Assembly: GCA_036511675.1 (NCBI GenBank)
Contig: DATCBU010000105.1
Coordinates: forward strand, 1-40,690
DNA from: Chersky-840 sp036511675
Lineage (GTDB): Bacteria > Actinomycetota > Acidimicrobiia > Acidimicrobiales > UBA8190
DNA: 40,690 bases
Direction of reading: 5' to 3'
The notes beneath the pieces are model-generated. The model saw only the letters and a program-made list of their open reading frames with translations. It was not told the origin of the DNA and did not search any database. A program made the position numbers and the translations under genes. This document shows positions 22,439 through 29,904 of this stretch, piece after piece; position 1 is the first letter of the stretch, and every line of letters begins with the position of its first letter.

Positions 22439-23812
22439 TCACAGGGGGAAGGGCACGGCTTCAGCCTGCTCGACCAGCTCGGTGCGGTCCGACTCGAGCA
22501 GGAACCCCGCCGCGATGGCGGCCTCCAAGCTGCGCCGGTAGGCAGCCAGATATCCCGCCCGATCCCCGTACAGAGACAGCAGGGTCGAATCCTCGAACGG
22601 CACCGTGGACCCGAAGAGCGCGCACAGCCTGCTCGCTCCGGCCGGTGCTTCCCCGCTGAGCGTCGAGACGGGGACGTCGACGGCGGGGGTCCGCACCCCA
22701 CCCCGCGCGTTGCCCAGCTCGTCGCGCGCCAGCCGGGGCGGAGCGGTCGTCGCCAACTCGAGGGGCGGGGCCGTGGGCGGAGGGACGTCGTCGGCGATCC
22801 ACCGCTCCAGCGCCACCAGGGCGGCCTGGGCCACGAAGTGTTGGGGGCCCTCGTTGACCAGGAAGTCGCAACCCAGGTGAGAGGCGAAGGCGCCGACCAC
22901 ATAGGCATCGGCGTGCGCCGTCCCGGCCACCTCCCAGGTCCGGATCCGATCGACGTCGGGCTGGCGCGCCGGCCCGAAGTCGAGCATGGGCCCGAGATCC
23001 GTCTCGGTCTCGAAGATGAGCACGGGAACGCTGGTGTCGCTGCGAATCTGCAGGCCCCTCGGCACGTCCGGGCTGGCGAGGGGGGTCCCGGTCAGAGAGG
23101 CACCGCTCCCGCCCCGGCTGTGCACGAAGAACCCGTCATAGGCCTGCGCCGCCGGTTGGACGGCGTTGATGTAGGTGCTCAGGAAGAAGGCGGACTGGGA
23201 CTCGCCCATAGCCATGATCCGCTCCGCACGCACCGGGCCGAGAGGGGCTCCCGGGACCCCCGCCCGGAGAGCGCGACCGATCTGCGAGAAGATGTCGAAG
23301 GCGTACCGGTCCCCGGGGTGACCGAGCGTTCCGTAGCGCTCGGGACCCGCGGCCACGAGGCCGCGTCCTTGCTCCATGCCCGGCACCCCGAGGAGGGCCT
23401 GACCCCCGTCCACGCCGAAGGCTTGGGCCGACACTCCGACATAGACGTACCCGTCGCGGACGATTTGTGGGCCCAGATGGGTCCAGTCCGGGCTGGCCTC
23501 GAGTCCCCCCGACACGTTGAACCACTCCACCACGACCGTGCCGTTGCAACGGCCGGGGTCCGCCGGCCGTCGCACCACGATCCTGGTTCGGTAGGCGGCG
23601 CTGTCCCCCTGCGCCACGGACCACCGGCCGTCATGTCCGAGGGGCCCCGCCGCCTCGTACGCCGATGCCGTCCCGGCCACGAAGAACTCCTCGCAGACGT
23701 AGCCCGCCGCGGCCAGGTCGATAGGGACCGTCGAGGCCGGCTCGATGAAACGGCCCGCGGTGACGGGCCCCGAAAGCTCGGATGCCGGGCCGGTCGGCTT
23801 CGGTGTCGTCAT
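22439..23812 (-). CDS. Alpha/beta-hydrolase domain protein (PF20091-like)
   Basis: 457 residues from ATG 23812, without a strong Shine-Dalgarno. The protein has the features of the large, poorly characterised alpha/beta-hydrolase family seen in actinobacteria and proteobacteria: an early strand block TRIVVRRPADPGRCNGTVVV with EWFNVSGG, then nucleophile elbow GESQS (S205) in IMAMGESQSAFFLSTYINAV, an acidic turn VLIFETETDLGPM and a late His in EVAGTAHADAYVVG. The expected Ser-Asp/Glu-His set is therefore present. No signal peptide is seen. The physiological ester or amide substrate is unknown. It stands alone, divergent from a small membrane protein gene. Confidence 0.85.
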   Translation of the reverse strand: MTTPKPTGPASELSGPVTAGRFIEPASTVPIDLAAAGYVCEEFFVAGTASAYEAAGPLGHDGRWSVAQGDSAAYRTRIVVRRPADPGRCNGTVVVEWFNVSGGLEASPDWTHLGPQIVRDGYVYVGVSAQAFGVDGGQALLGVPGMEQGRGLVAAGPERYGTLGHPGDRYAFDIFSQIGRALRAGVPGAPLGPVRAERIMAMGESQSAFFLSTYINAVQPAAQAYDGFFVHSRGGSGASLTGTPLASPDVPRGLQIRSDTSVPVLIFETETDLGPMLDFGPARQPDVDRIRTWEVAGTAHADAYVVGAFASHLGCDFLVNEGPQHFVAQAALVALERWIADDVPPPTAPPLELATTAPPRLARDELGNARGGVRTPAVDVPVSTLSGEAPAGASRLCALFGSTVPFEDSTLLSLYGDRAGYLAAYRRSLEAAIAAGFLLESDRTELVEQAEAVPFPL

Positions 23813-23859
23813 GGGTCAATCCGATCACACCGGACGCGCCCGGCGGTAGCGTCGAGCTC

Positions 23860-24114
23860 ATGGACGGTGGCGTGGCACTGACCGTCTACGGCGTGACCGT
23901 CCTCACGTTCATGATGGTGATGTACGCCCTCGAAGGACGGGGCCGGTGGTACGTCCTGGCCTTCGCCCTCGGATGTGCCCTTTCGAGCAGCTACGGCTTC
24001 ACCAGCGGGGCCTGGCCCTTCGGGGTGATCGAGGCCATCTGGTGTCTGATCGCCGTGGGGCGCTTCTCCCGGAGGGACCGTCCCACCCTGGCGGCCCCAG
24101 ACGGGGAGGGGTAG
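23860..24114 (+). CDS. Small two-to-three-helix membrane protein
   Basis: 84 residues from ATG 23860. Helices VALTVYGVTVLTFMMVMYAL and WYVLAFALGCALSSSYGF, then SGAWPFGVIEAIWCLIAVGR, with the charged loop EGRGRW between the first two. I recall this G-R-W...W-P-F-G-V-I-E-A-I-W pattern as a widespread hypothetical family in actinobacteria. No function is known to me. It lies between divergent and convergent neighbours, without operon partners. Confidence 0.75.
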   Translation: MDGGVALTVYGVTVLTFMMVMYALEGRGRWYVLAFALGCALSSSYGFTSGAWPFGVIEAIWCLIAVGRFSRRDRPTLAAPDGEG

Positions 24115-24129
24115 ACGCCGACCCCTTCG

Positions 24130-25098
24130 TCACAGCACCACGAAGCTCCTCGGGCTGGTCACGGTGCCCGCCGGCGTGGTCACCACCACGGGGCCGTTGG
24201 TGGCACCGACCGGTACCACCGCCACGATCTTGCCCGCCGCCGCCTTCTTGACGAAGGCCGGCACCCCGTTGAAGGTGACCTGCGTGGCACCTCCCAGCCT
24301 CCGCCCCGAGATCAGCACCCGCGATCCCACCGGACCGGCCCGGGGGGTCACCCGCACGATCTTGGCGCCCTTGCTCACCACGTGGTGGGGGTGACGGGCC
24401 GCGGGGGTGCCCGACGTGGTGGTCGCGGTGTTCCCCGACCCCGCCGAGGTGGTCGTCGTGGTTCCCCTGGCGTCCAGGGTCCCCGGTGTCACCGTCGTGG
24501 TCGTCGCCCCAGGGACCGCGGTCGTGGTCGTCCCTGACCCGCCGGTGAGAGGCACGGCCGGGGGGGCGGTGGCGGTCGGGACCGACGCCACGGGGGTGGG
24601 CGCCGTGCCGGGTTGGATGGCGGTGGCGGCGATGGTCCAGTCGGCCTCGGCCTTGCCCGAGATCTTGAGTTCCACCGGCGTGGACGCCGTCGGCAGCAGG
24701 AACACCACGCACCCGGTGGCGGACTGCCCCGCCGGCAGGGCGCCGAAGGGGGGATAGGCGGCGCAGGCGCTCACTTGGTACTTGGCCGCGCTCTTGCCGA
24801 TGTGGGCCAGCTTCTTGGAATCAACGAGCTTGGAGTTGTGGTAGATGGCCGCGAATTTGGCGGCTGCGGTCGCCGGGCTGTGCACGGTCAGGACCACCGC
24901 CACCAACTTGTGGCCGTAGGGGGGGCCGACCGAGCCGTGCTGGACCGGGGCCGGCGACAGGACCTTGTCGAGGGTCACGGTGCCGCTCATTGCGGACAAG
25001 GTGGCTCCCACCTGGCCCACCGGGGGGGAGGACGAGCAGGCGGCGGCCAGCACCGCCACGGCGACGAACACCGGAGCCAGGCGAGCCGCACGCCGCAT
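24130..25098 (-). CDS. Lipoprotein with a DUF4352-like domain and a C-terminal IPT/TIG domain
   Basis: From ATG 25098 (322 residues) the protein starts MRRAARLAPVFVAVAVLAAA followed by C21, a lipobox-type signal sequence. An upstream ATG at 25173 has a better Shine-Dalgarno-like GGTGAG but would push the signal inward. A beta-sandwich region near 25-160 (TLDKVLSPAP, YGHKLVAVVLTVHS, ADWTIAATAIQP) resembles DUF4352/telokin-like domains. A Thr/Pro/Gly linker follows, then a TIG/IPT immunoglobulin-like domain (IVRVTPRAGPVGSRVLISGR, VTFNGVPAFVKK, VTTPAGTVTSPRSFVVL) ends the protein. It is probably anchored to the outer face of the membrane. Ligand unknown. Confidence 0.82.
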   Translation of the reverse strand: MRRAARLAPVFVAVAVLAAACSSSPPVGQVGATLSAMSGTVTLDKVLSPAPVQHGSVGPPYGHKLVAVVLTVHSPATAAAKFAAIYHNSKLVDSKKLAHIGKSAAKYQVSACAAYPPFGALPAGQSATGCVVFLLPTASTPVELKISGKAEADWTIAATAIQPGTAPTPVASVPTATAPPAVPLTGGSGTTTTAVPGATTTTVTPGTLDARGTTTTTSAGSGNTATTTSGTPAARHPHHVVSKGAKIVRVTPRAGPVGSRVLISGRRLGGATQVTFNGVPAFVKKAAAGKIVAVVPVGATNGPVVVTTPAGTVTSPRSFVVL

Positions 25099-25256
25099 CG
25101 GCGCGTGGTCACAGCGGTCCTTCAGATCGCCACCCCGCACTGCCCCACACCCCCCACTTGGCGTTCTCATCATTGTCTCACCCCCGACCACCTCTTGGAA
25201 ACCGCTGGTCACAGGAGATTTCGACGCCCCCACCGGGATGTGGTGGGCTTCTCCTC

Positions 25257-26324
25257 GTGGGGGAGCGCACACGAGGGTCACGCTGGACCGTCGTCTGCCT
25301 GGTCCTGGCGATGGTGGCCGGGGCCTGCTCCTCGCCCCGTGCCGCCGGCCCGAGCACCACCCGGGCCGGAGCGACGGGTGCCCCGGTGGCATCGGCCGGG
25401 TGCTCGGCCTCGTCTCTGGGAGGGGGGTCGGCGCCGGCGCCGGCGACAGGGTTGCGCCAGGACATCACCGTCGACGGCGTGGCCCGTTGGTACCTGCTCA
25501 CCACACCCCCGACCCACAACGGCACCGGGCCCGTCCCCCTCGTCGTCGATCTGCACGGCCTGGCCGAGGGTGCGACCCTGCACGCGCAGACGAGCCAGTT
25601 CGGCCCCGAGGCACAGACAGACGGGTTCATCGTGGTCTTTCCCGAAGGCACCGGGGCACCGGTCTCGTGGGACATCGCGCCCGCCACCAGAGCGCACCCC
25701 AACCACGACATCGACTTCATGAACGCCATGCTCAACGCCGTCGAAGCACAGCAGTGCGTCGACACGTCACGGGTCTACGCCGACGGGTTCTCCGACGGTG
25801 CGCTCTTCACGTCCCTGCTGGCGTGCACCATGGCCAACCGCTTCGCGGCATTCGCTCCGGTGGCCGGCATCGTCATGCCGAAGCCGTGCACCCCCGGACG
25901 GGAGGTGCCCATCCTCGCCTTCCACGGCACCGCCGACCCGATCCTGTACTTCAACGGAGGCATCGGCACCGCCGTGCTCAATCACGACCTCGGAGGAGGG
26001 GGACCGGCCCCGACCACGACGGCCCCGCCTCCGATCGACCTCAAGGGCAAGGGCTATCCCGCCAACGTCAGGGCATGGGCGGCCAAAGACAGGTGCAACC
26101 TGCGCCCCACCGACACCAAGGTCAGCGCGCACGTCATCTTGCGCACCTACCGGTGCCCCCCGGGCGCGGCCGTCGAGTTCTATATCGTCCTGGGCGGTGG
26201 CCACGCCTGGCCGGGGAGCAAGGTCAGCGCCGAGCTGAAGTCGATCACGGGGCCGTCGACGTTCGAGATCAACGCCACCGCCATCATCTGGAAGTTCTTC
26301 CGCCAGCACCGCCGCGTCACCTGA
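25257..26324 (+). CDS. Secreted polyhydroxybutyrate-depolymerase-like esterase (LpqC family)
   Basis: GTG 25257 is the only in-frame start close enough to serve, giving 355 residues. The N-terminus WTVVCLVLAMVAGAC is a lipoprotein-type signal with Cys24. The catalytic domain is of the COG3509/CE1 type: VPLVVDLHGLAEGA with the oxyanion region, nucleophile S179 in YADGFSDGALF, D227 in AFHGTADPILYF and H316 in LGGGHAWPG. Cys pairs (167 and 190, 280 and 300) suggest disulfides. Such enzymes hydrolyse polyester or aromatic esters outside the cell. Which one here cannot be read from sequence. It is convergent with the crotonase gene, one base apart. Confidence 0.88.
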   Translation: MGERTRGSRWTVVCLVLAMVAGACSSPRAAGPSTTRAGATGAPVASAGCSASSLGGGSAPAPATGLRQDITVDGVARWYLLTTPPTHNGTGPVPLVVDLHGLAEGATLHAQTSQFGPEAQTDGFIVVFPEGTGAPVSWDIAPATRAHPNHDIDFMNAMLNAVEAQQCVDTSRVYADGFSDGALFTSLLACTMANRFAAFAPVAGIVMPKPCTPGREVPILAFHGTADPILYFNGGIGTAVLNHDLGGGGPAPTTTAPPPIDLKGKGYPANVRAWAAKDRCNLRPTDTKVSAHVILRTYRCPPGAAVEFYIVLGGGHAWPGSKVSAELKSITGPSTFEINATAIIWKFFRQHRRVT

Positions 26325-26325
26325 G

Positions 26326-27102
26326 TCAGCGGCCCTGCCAGCGCGGCGGCCGGCGCTCGGCGGCGGCGCGCAGCCCTTCGGTGGCGTCGGCGGTGGAGGC
26401 GACGACGCTGCGCATGGTCTCGCCGAACCGGATGGCCTCGAGCGGCGGGAGGGCGGCGGCGCGCCCCGCCATCTCCTTCATGGCCCGCTGTGCCAGAGGC
26501 GCTCCCGCCACCAGGCGATCGGCCAGGGCCGTGGCCTCGTCGATGAGGTCGTCGTGCGCCACGACTCGCCACACCAGTCCTATCTGGCGCGCCCGCTCGG
26601 CGTCGATGGGCTCCCCCGTGAGCAACAGCTCCATGGCGTCGGCCCACCCCACGCGCTGGGGCAGCCGGATGGCCCCCACCATGGCGGGGATGCCGAGCCG
26701 GACCTCGGGATAGCCGAAGGTGGCCCGGTCACTGGCCAGGACGAAGTCGCACCACGTGACGAGGGTGAGCCCATAGCCGAGGCAGTGCCCGTTCACCGCG
26801 GCGATGACCGGCTTGTGGATCTCCCATCCGCTCTCGAAGGAATTGAGCGTGGGCTTCTCCCAGAAGGTGCCGGCGAACTCCCCCGTGGACCCCTGCCCCT
26901 GGCGGAGATCGGCGCCGGCGCAGAAGGCGCGCCCGGCTCCGGTGACGATGCCCACCCACGCCTCGTCTTCGTCTCTGAAGCGGGCGAAGGCGGCGTTGAG
27001 GTCGCGACGCAGTTCCCCGTTGACGGCGTTGAGGGCGTGGGGCCGGTTGTAGGTGATCGTGGCCACGTGCCCACGGCGCTCGTAGAGGACGGTGTCGGCC
27101 AC
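26326..27102 (-). CDS. Enoyl-CoA hydratase/isomerase family protein
   Basis: GTG 27102, four bases after the stop of the dioxygenase-like gene, gives 258 residues. Crotonase-fold oxyanion motifs are GAGRAFCAGADLRQG (near 62-66) and AAVNGHCLGYGLTLVTWCDF (near 105-111). The second catalytic glutamate position is kept (E133 in FGYPEVRLGIP), but the first, normally an E in the G-G-G-x-E-L helix, is Thr here (GYGLTLV). With one acid/base residue the enzyme is more likely an isomerase, hydrolase or other crotonase-type enzyme than a standard hydratase. It probably shares a transcript with the phytanoyl-CoA dioxygenase-like gene. Confidence 0.9.
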   Translation of the reverse strand: MADTVLYERRGHVATITYNRPHALNAVNGELRRDLNAAFARFRDEDEAWVGIVTGAGRAFCAGADLRQGQGSTGEFAGTFWEKPTLNSFESGWEIHKPVIAAVNGHCLGYGLTLVTWCDFVLASDRATFGYPEVRLGIPAMVGAIRLPQRVGWADAMELLLTGEPIDAERARQIGLVWRVVAHDDLIDEATALADRLVAGAPLAQRAMKEMAGRAAALPPLEAIRFGETMRSVVASTADATEGLRAAAERRPPRWQGR

Positions 27103-27106
27103 GGCG

Positions 27107-27883
27107 TTACGACTCGGGAGGCTCGAGGACGCGGCGGGGATGACGGCCGTCGACATAGCCCATGAACGGCGGCCGGATGTTGTACCCGAGCAACTCCTGC
27201 AGACGCTCGGGAAGCTCCCCCACCACGGCCCGGGGCACCGCCAGGTAGTGGTTCTCCTGGGGCCGGAGCCACGACGCCACGTATTCGAGGATCACCCCCA
27301 GGCGGGGCCGGTCGGTGGTGTTGGCCCCGCCCCCGTGCCACACGCTGCCCAGGTAGAACAGCGCCGATCCCGCCGGCATCTCCGCCGCCATGGTGGGGGT
27401 CCGGTCGTCGGGTTGCTCGTGGACCCAGCGGTGGCTCCCGGCCACGATGCGCGTGGCCCCGTTGGCCTCGGTGAAATCGTCGAGCGCCCACATGGTGTTG
27501 AGCACCACCTCGTGGTGCGGACGCGGCAAGGGGTAGATGGCGTCGTCGTGATGGAGGATCTGGGCCGCTTCGCCGGGGCCGATCTCGATGCCGGTGGGGG
27601 CGCTCAGTTGGCAGTGGCCGAGCACGCCGTCGAGCACCCCCAGCACTAGAGCATGGGTGGCGGGACCGTCGAAGGCCCGGGTCTTGGCGAACAGGGCGTA
27701 GACACGTTTGGTGTGCGCACCCTCGAAGGGGTTGCGACCGCCGGGCGTCCCCGCCAGCACGCGTCGCATGTCGTGGCGCGCCGCGGCGAGCTCGGCGTCG
27801 GGGAGGAGGCCCTCCACCACCGCGTAGCCGTCGTGCTCGAGGGCGGAGACGACGTCGTCGACCGAGGTGGTGATGCTGCGCAT
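27107..27883 (-). CDS. Phytanoyl-CoA dioxygenase (PhyH) family Fe(II)/2-oxoglutarate enzyme
   Basis: 258 residues from ATG 27883. The double-stranded beta-helix signature is visible. The iron-binding H-x-D lies in QILHHDDAIYPLP (H111 and D113, or H112 and D114). The distal His is H183 in LGSVWHGGGANTT, and R192/R194 in TTDRPRLGVILEYV could hold 2-oxoglutarate. The substrate region GSHRWVHEQPDD matches the G-S-H conserved in PhyH. Members hydroxylate diverse acyl-CoAs or natural products. The coupled crotonase gene suggests an acyl-CoA-related substrate, by inference only. Confidence 0.88.
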   Translation of the reverse strand: MRSITTSVDDVVSALEHDGYAVVEGLLPDAELAAARHDMRRVLAGTPGGRNPFEGAHTKRVYALFAKTRAFDGPATHALVLGVLDGVLGHCQLSAPTGIEIGPGEAAQILHHDDAIYPLPRPHHEVVLNTMWALDDFTEANGATRIVAGSHRWVHEQPDDRTPTMAAEMPAGSALFYLGSVWHGGGANTTDRPRLGVILEYVASWLRPQENHYLAVPRAVVGELPERLQELLGYNIRPPFMGYVDGRHPRRVLEPPES

Positions 27884-27937
27884 GGCTCCGCAGTCTTCCA
27901 GAGTGGTCGGTGAAGGGCTCGAGCTCTGTGACGCCGG

Positions 27938-28861
27938 TCAGCCCGGGGCGGCGCCCTGAGCGCGGGTGTCGAGCCAACGGCGGAACCCGGCCGCGTTCGA
28001 GTGCACCCCGTTGAGCGTCTCGAGTTTCTCGCGGTGCACCTCGTCGACCGCCGAGAGCTCGGCCGCGAAGGCCGTATCGAGGGCCGCGGCGATGTCCTGG
28101 TCGTTGCGCCACGCCTGTTCGGCCACACTGGCCCAGCTCCGCAAGGTCTCCTCGGCCTCGGCCAGGATGGCGCCCGGATCGTCGATGAGGCCGTAGTGGG
28201 CGAGTGCCAGGCCCGAGGGGCGGCGCAGCGCGAACCGGTGCAGGGAGTGGACGGCGAGGTCGAGGTCGAAGTCCGGCGGCGGGGTCGAGGGCCGCAGCAC
28301 CCCGGCGTCGGGCAGCCGAACCCCCACGGCGTCGCCGGCGAAGAGCACGCCGCTCAGCGAGTCGTGCAGCGCCAGGTGGTGCTTGGCGTGTCCGGGGGAG
28401 TCGACGGTGGTGAGCACCCGGTCGGCCGACACCCGGATCTCCTCGCCGTCGGCCAGCACGTGGATACGCGGCGCCGGGGTGGCGTCGAGCCGCCCGTAGA
28501 GCGAGTCGAGGAGCGGTCCGTACACGCGCGACGCCGACTCGATGAGCCGCGTGGGGTCGACCAGATGTCGTGCCCCTTTTTCGTGGACGTACACGGTGGC
28601 GGCGGGAAAGGCCCGTGCCACGTCGCCCACCCCACCGGCGTGGTCCAGATGGATGTGGGTGACCGCCACCCCGGCCAACTCGTCGGGGCTCACCCCGAGG
28701 GCGTCGAGGGCGTCGAGCAGGACGCCCACCGAGCTCTGGCTGCCGGTCTCCACCAGCACGGGCGCGTCCCCGTGTATCAGGTAGCCGGCCGTGACCTTCT
28801 CCCAGCCGCCCAGCAGGGTGTCGATCTCGGTGATCCCCGGGGCGATCTCGGTGGTCGTCAC
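27938..28861 (-). CDS. Metallo-beta-lactamase-fold hydrolase
   Basis: 307 residues from GTG 28861, which overlaps the stop of the dehydrogenase gene as GTGA. The metal motif H69-I-H71-L-D73-H74 is in GVAVTHIHLDHAGGVGDVAR. Further ligands are the His in TVDSPGHAKHHLAL, the Asp in GVLFAGDAVGVRLP and the His in ALAHYG. A helical C-terminal segment of about 80 residues follows. The length and two-part layout match glyoxalase-II-like or lactonase-like members. As the last gene of an operon with a glycosidase and a glucose-type dehydrogenase, a sugar lactonase role is a reasonable inference. Confidence 0.87.
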   Translation of the reverse strand: MTTTEIAPGITEIDTLLGGWEKVTAGYLIHGDAPVLVETGSQSSVGVLLDALDALGVSPDELAGVAVTHIHLDHAGGVGDVARAFPAATVYVHEKGARHLVDPTRLIESASRVYGPLLDSLYGRLDATPAPRIHVLADGEEIRVSADRVLTTVDSPGHAKHHLALHDSLSGVLFAGDAVGVRLPDAGVLRPSTPPPDFDLDLAVHSLHRFALRRPSGLALAHYGLIDDPGAILAEAEETLRSWASVAEQAWRNDQDIAAALDTAFAAELSAVDEVHREKLETLNGVHSNAAGFRRWLDTRAQGAAPG

Positions 28862-29904
28862 GTCCCCACCTCGATCACCACCTTCACGTCGTCGGGTTGT
28901 CGGGCCAGGGCGTCGTGCCAGTGCTCGAGCGGCACCCGCCGGGTGACGAGCTTGGAGATCCAGTCGCGGTCGGCTTGCACCAGGGCCTCGGCGGCAGCCA
29001 GGTAGTGGCGGTGGTTGGCGTTGACCGAGCCCACCACCGCTTGGTTCTCGAGCACCATCGACCGGTTGAGCATCGAGGCATCCACCTTGAGGGCGTGCTT
29101 GCCCGACGAGACGCCGGTGAGGCACGCCACCCCTCCGGCGTTGAGGTGCTCCATGGCGTCGAAGACGAGCGAAGCCACACCGGTGCACTCGATCACGATG
29201 TCGGGATGGGGACAGGAGCGCTCGATCCGACCGGTGTGGTAGGTGGCGCCCAGGGCGTGCACGAGGTCGGGCTTGGCCCCGGTGGTGACCTGGTCGAAGA
29301 CGTGCACGTCGATCCCCCGCTGCACGCCGATCATGGCCGCCAGCAGCCCGATGGGGCCGGCCCCGGTGATGACGACGATCTGCGGGTCCCAGTGGGCCCG
29401 ACCCCCGATGCGGTCGACCTGTTCCCAGGCTTTGGCCACCACGCTGGTCGGCTCCATGAGCACCCCCAATGCGCCGAGCCCCGGATCGATCTTCACGGCA
29501 TACTCGGGATGCAGGCGGTAGCGCTCCGAGCAGTACCCGTCGTGGCTCTTGATGCCGTGCTCGGTGTACTGGCCGTTGTGGCAGAAATCCCATTCGCCCA
29601 CGGCACAGTTCCCGCACGGCACCGGGTCGGGGAGCCGGACGATGCCCACCACCAGGTCCCCGGCGGCCACCGCCGCGCCCGCCGGCGCCTCGAGGACACG
29701 ACCCAAGGACTCGTGGCCCAGCACCAGACGGTCGCGTCCGGGCGGCGCCCACCCGTAGGCGCCCGACACGATCTCCATGTCGGTCCCACACACCCCGACC
29801 GCCACTCCCTCGACGAGGACCGCACCATCGCTGGCGGGCGGTTCGTCGACGTCTTCGAGCCGGGCCGAGCCTGCGGTCAGGGGTTCGACGGTGAGCGCTT
29901 TCAT
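28858..29904 (-). CDS. Zinc-dependent glucose 1-dehydrogenase-type alcohol dehydrogenase
   Basis: 348 residues, overlapped at both ends with its neighbours by four bases. A medium-chain dehydrogenase: catalytic zinc residues C39 (GVCGTDMEI) and H64-E65 (LVLGHESLG), and structural-zinc Cys in PVPCGNCAVGEWDFCHNGQY (three of the usual four). GIKSHDGYCSERYRLHP, then LMEPTSVVAKAWEQV, and the nucleotide loop ITGAGPIGLLAAMIG follow. The W-D-F-C and H-G-I-K-x-x-D-G blocks are those of archaeal-type glucose 1-dehydrogenases, which oxidise glucose to glucono-lactone with NAD(P). Exact sugar specificity is not readable, but an upstream glucose-releasing GH15 gene supports glucose. Confidence 0.88.
   Translation of the reverse strand: MKALTVEPLTAGSARLEDVDEPPASDGAVLVEGVAVGVCGTDMEIVSGAYGWAPPGRDRLVLGHESLGRVLEAPAGAAVAAGDLVVGIVRLPDPVPCGNCAVGEWDFCHNGQYTEHGIKSHDGYCSERYRLHPEYAVKIDPGLGALGVLMEPTSVVAKAWEQVDRIGGRAHWDPQIVVITGAGPIGLLAAMIGVQRGIDVHVFDQVTTGAKPDLVHALGATYHTGRIERSCPHPDIVIECTGVASLVFDAMEHLNAGGVACLTGVSSGKHALKVDASMLNRSMVLENQAVVGSVNANHRHYLAAAEALVQADRDWISKLVTRRVPLEHWHDALARQPDDVKVVIEVGT

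Noticed and set aside
22108..22908. 266-codon minus-strand frame crossing the tRNA-Ser
   Set aside because: It overlaps the tRNA and lies within the shadow of the alpha/beta hydrolase gene, with no domain pattern.
24965..26713. 582-codon plus-strand frame over the esterase gene
   Set aside because: It is a frame-shifted shadow of the esterase. The esterase frame contains the signal peptide and complete Ser-Asp-His set.
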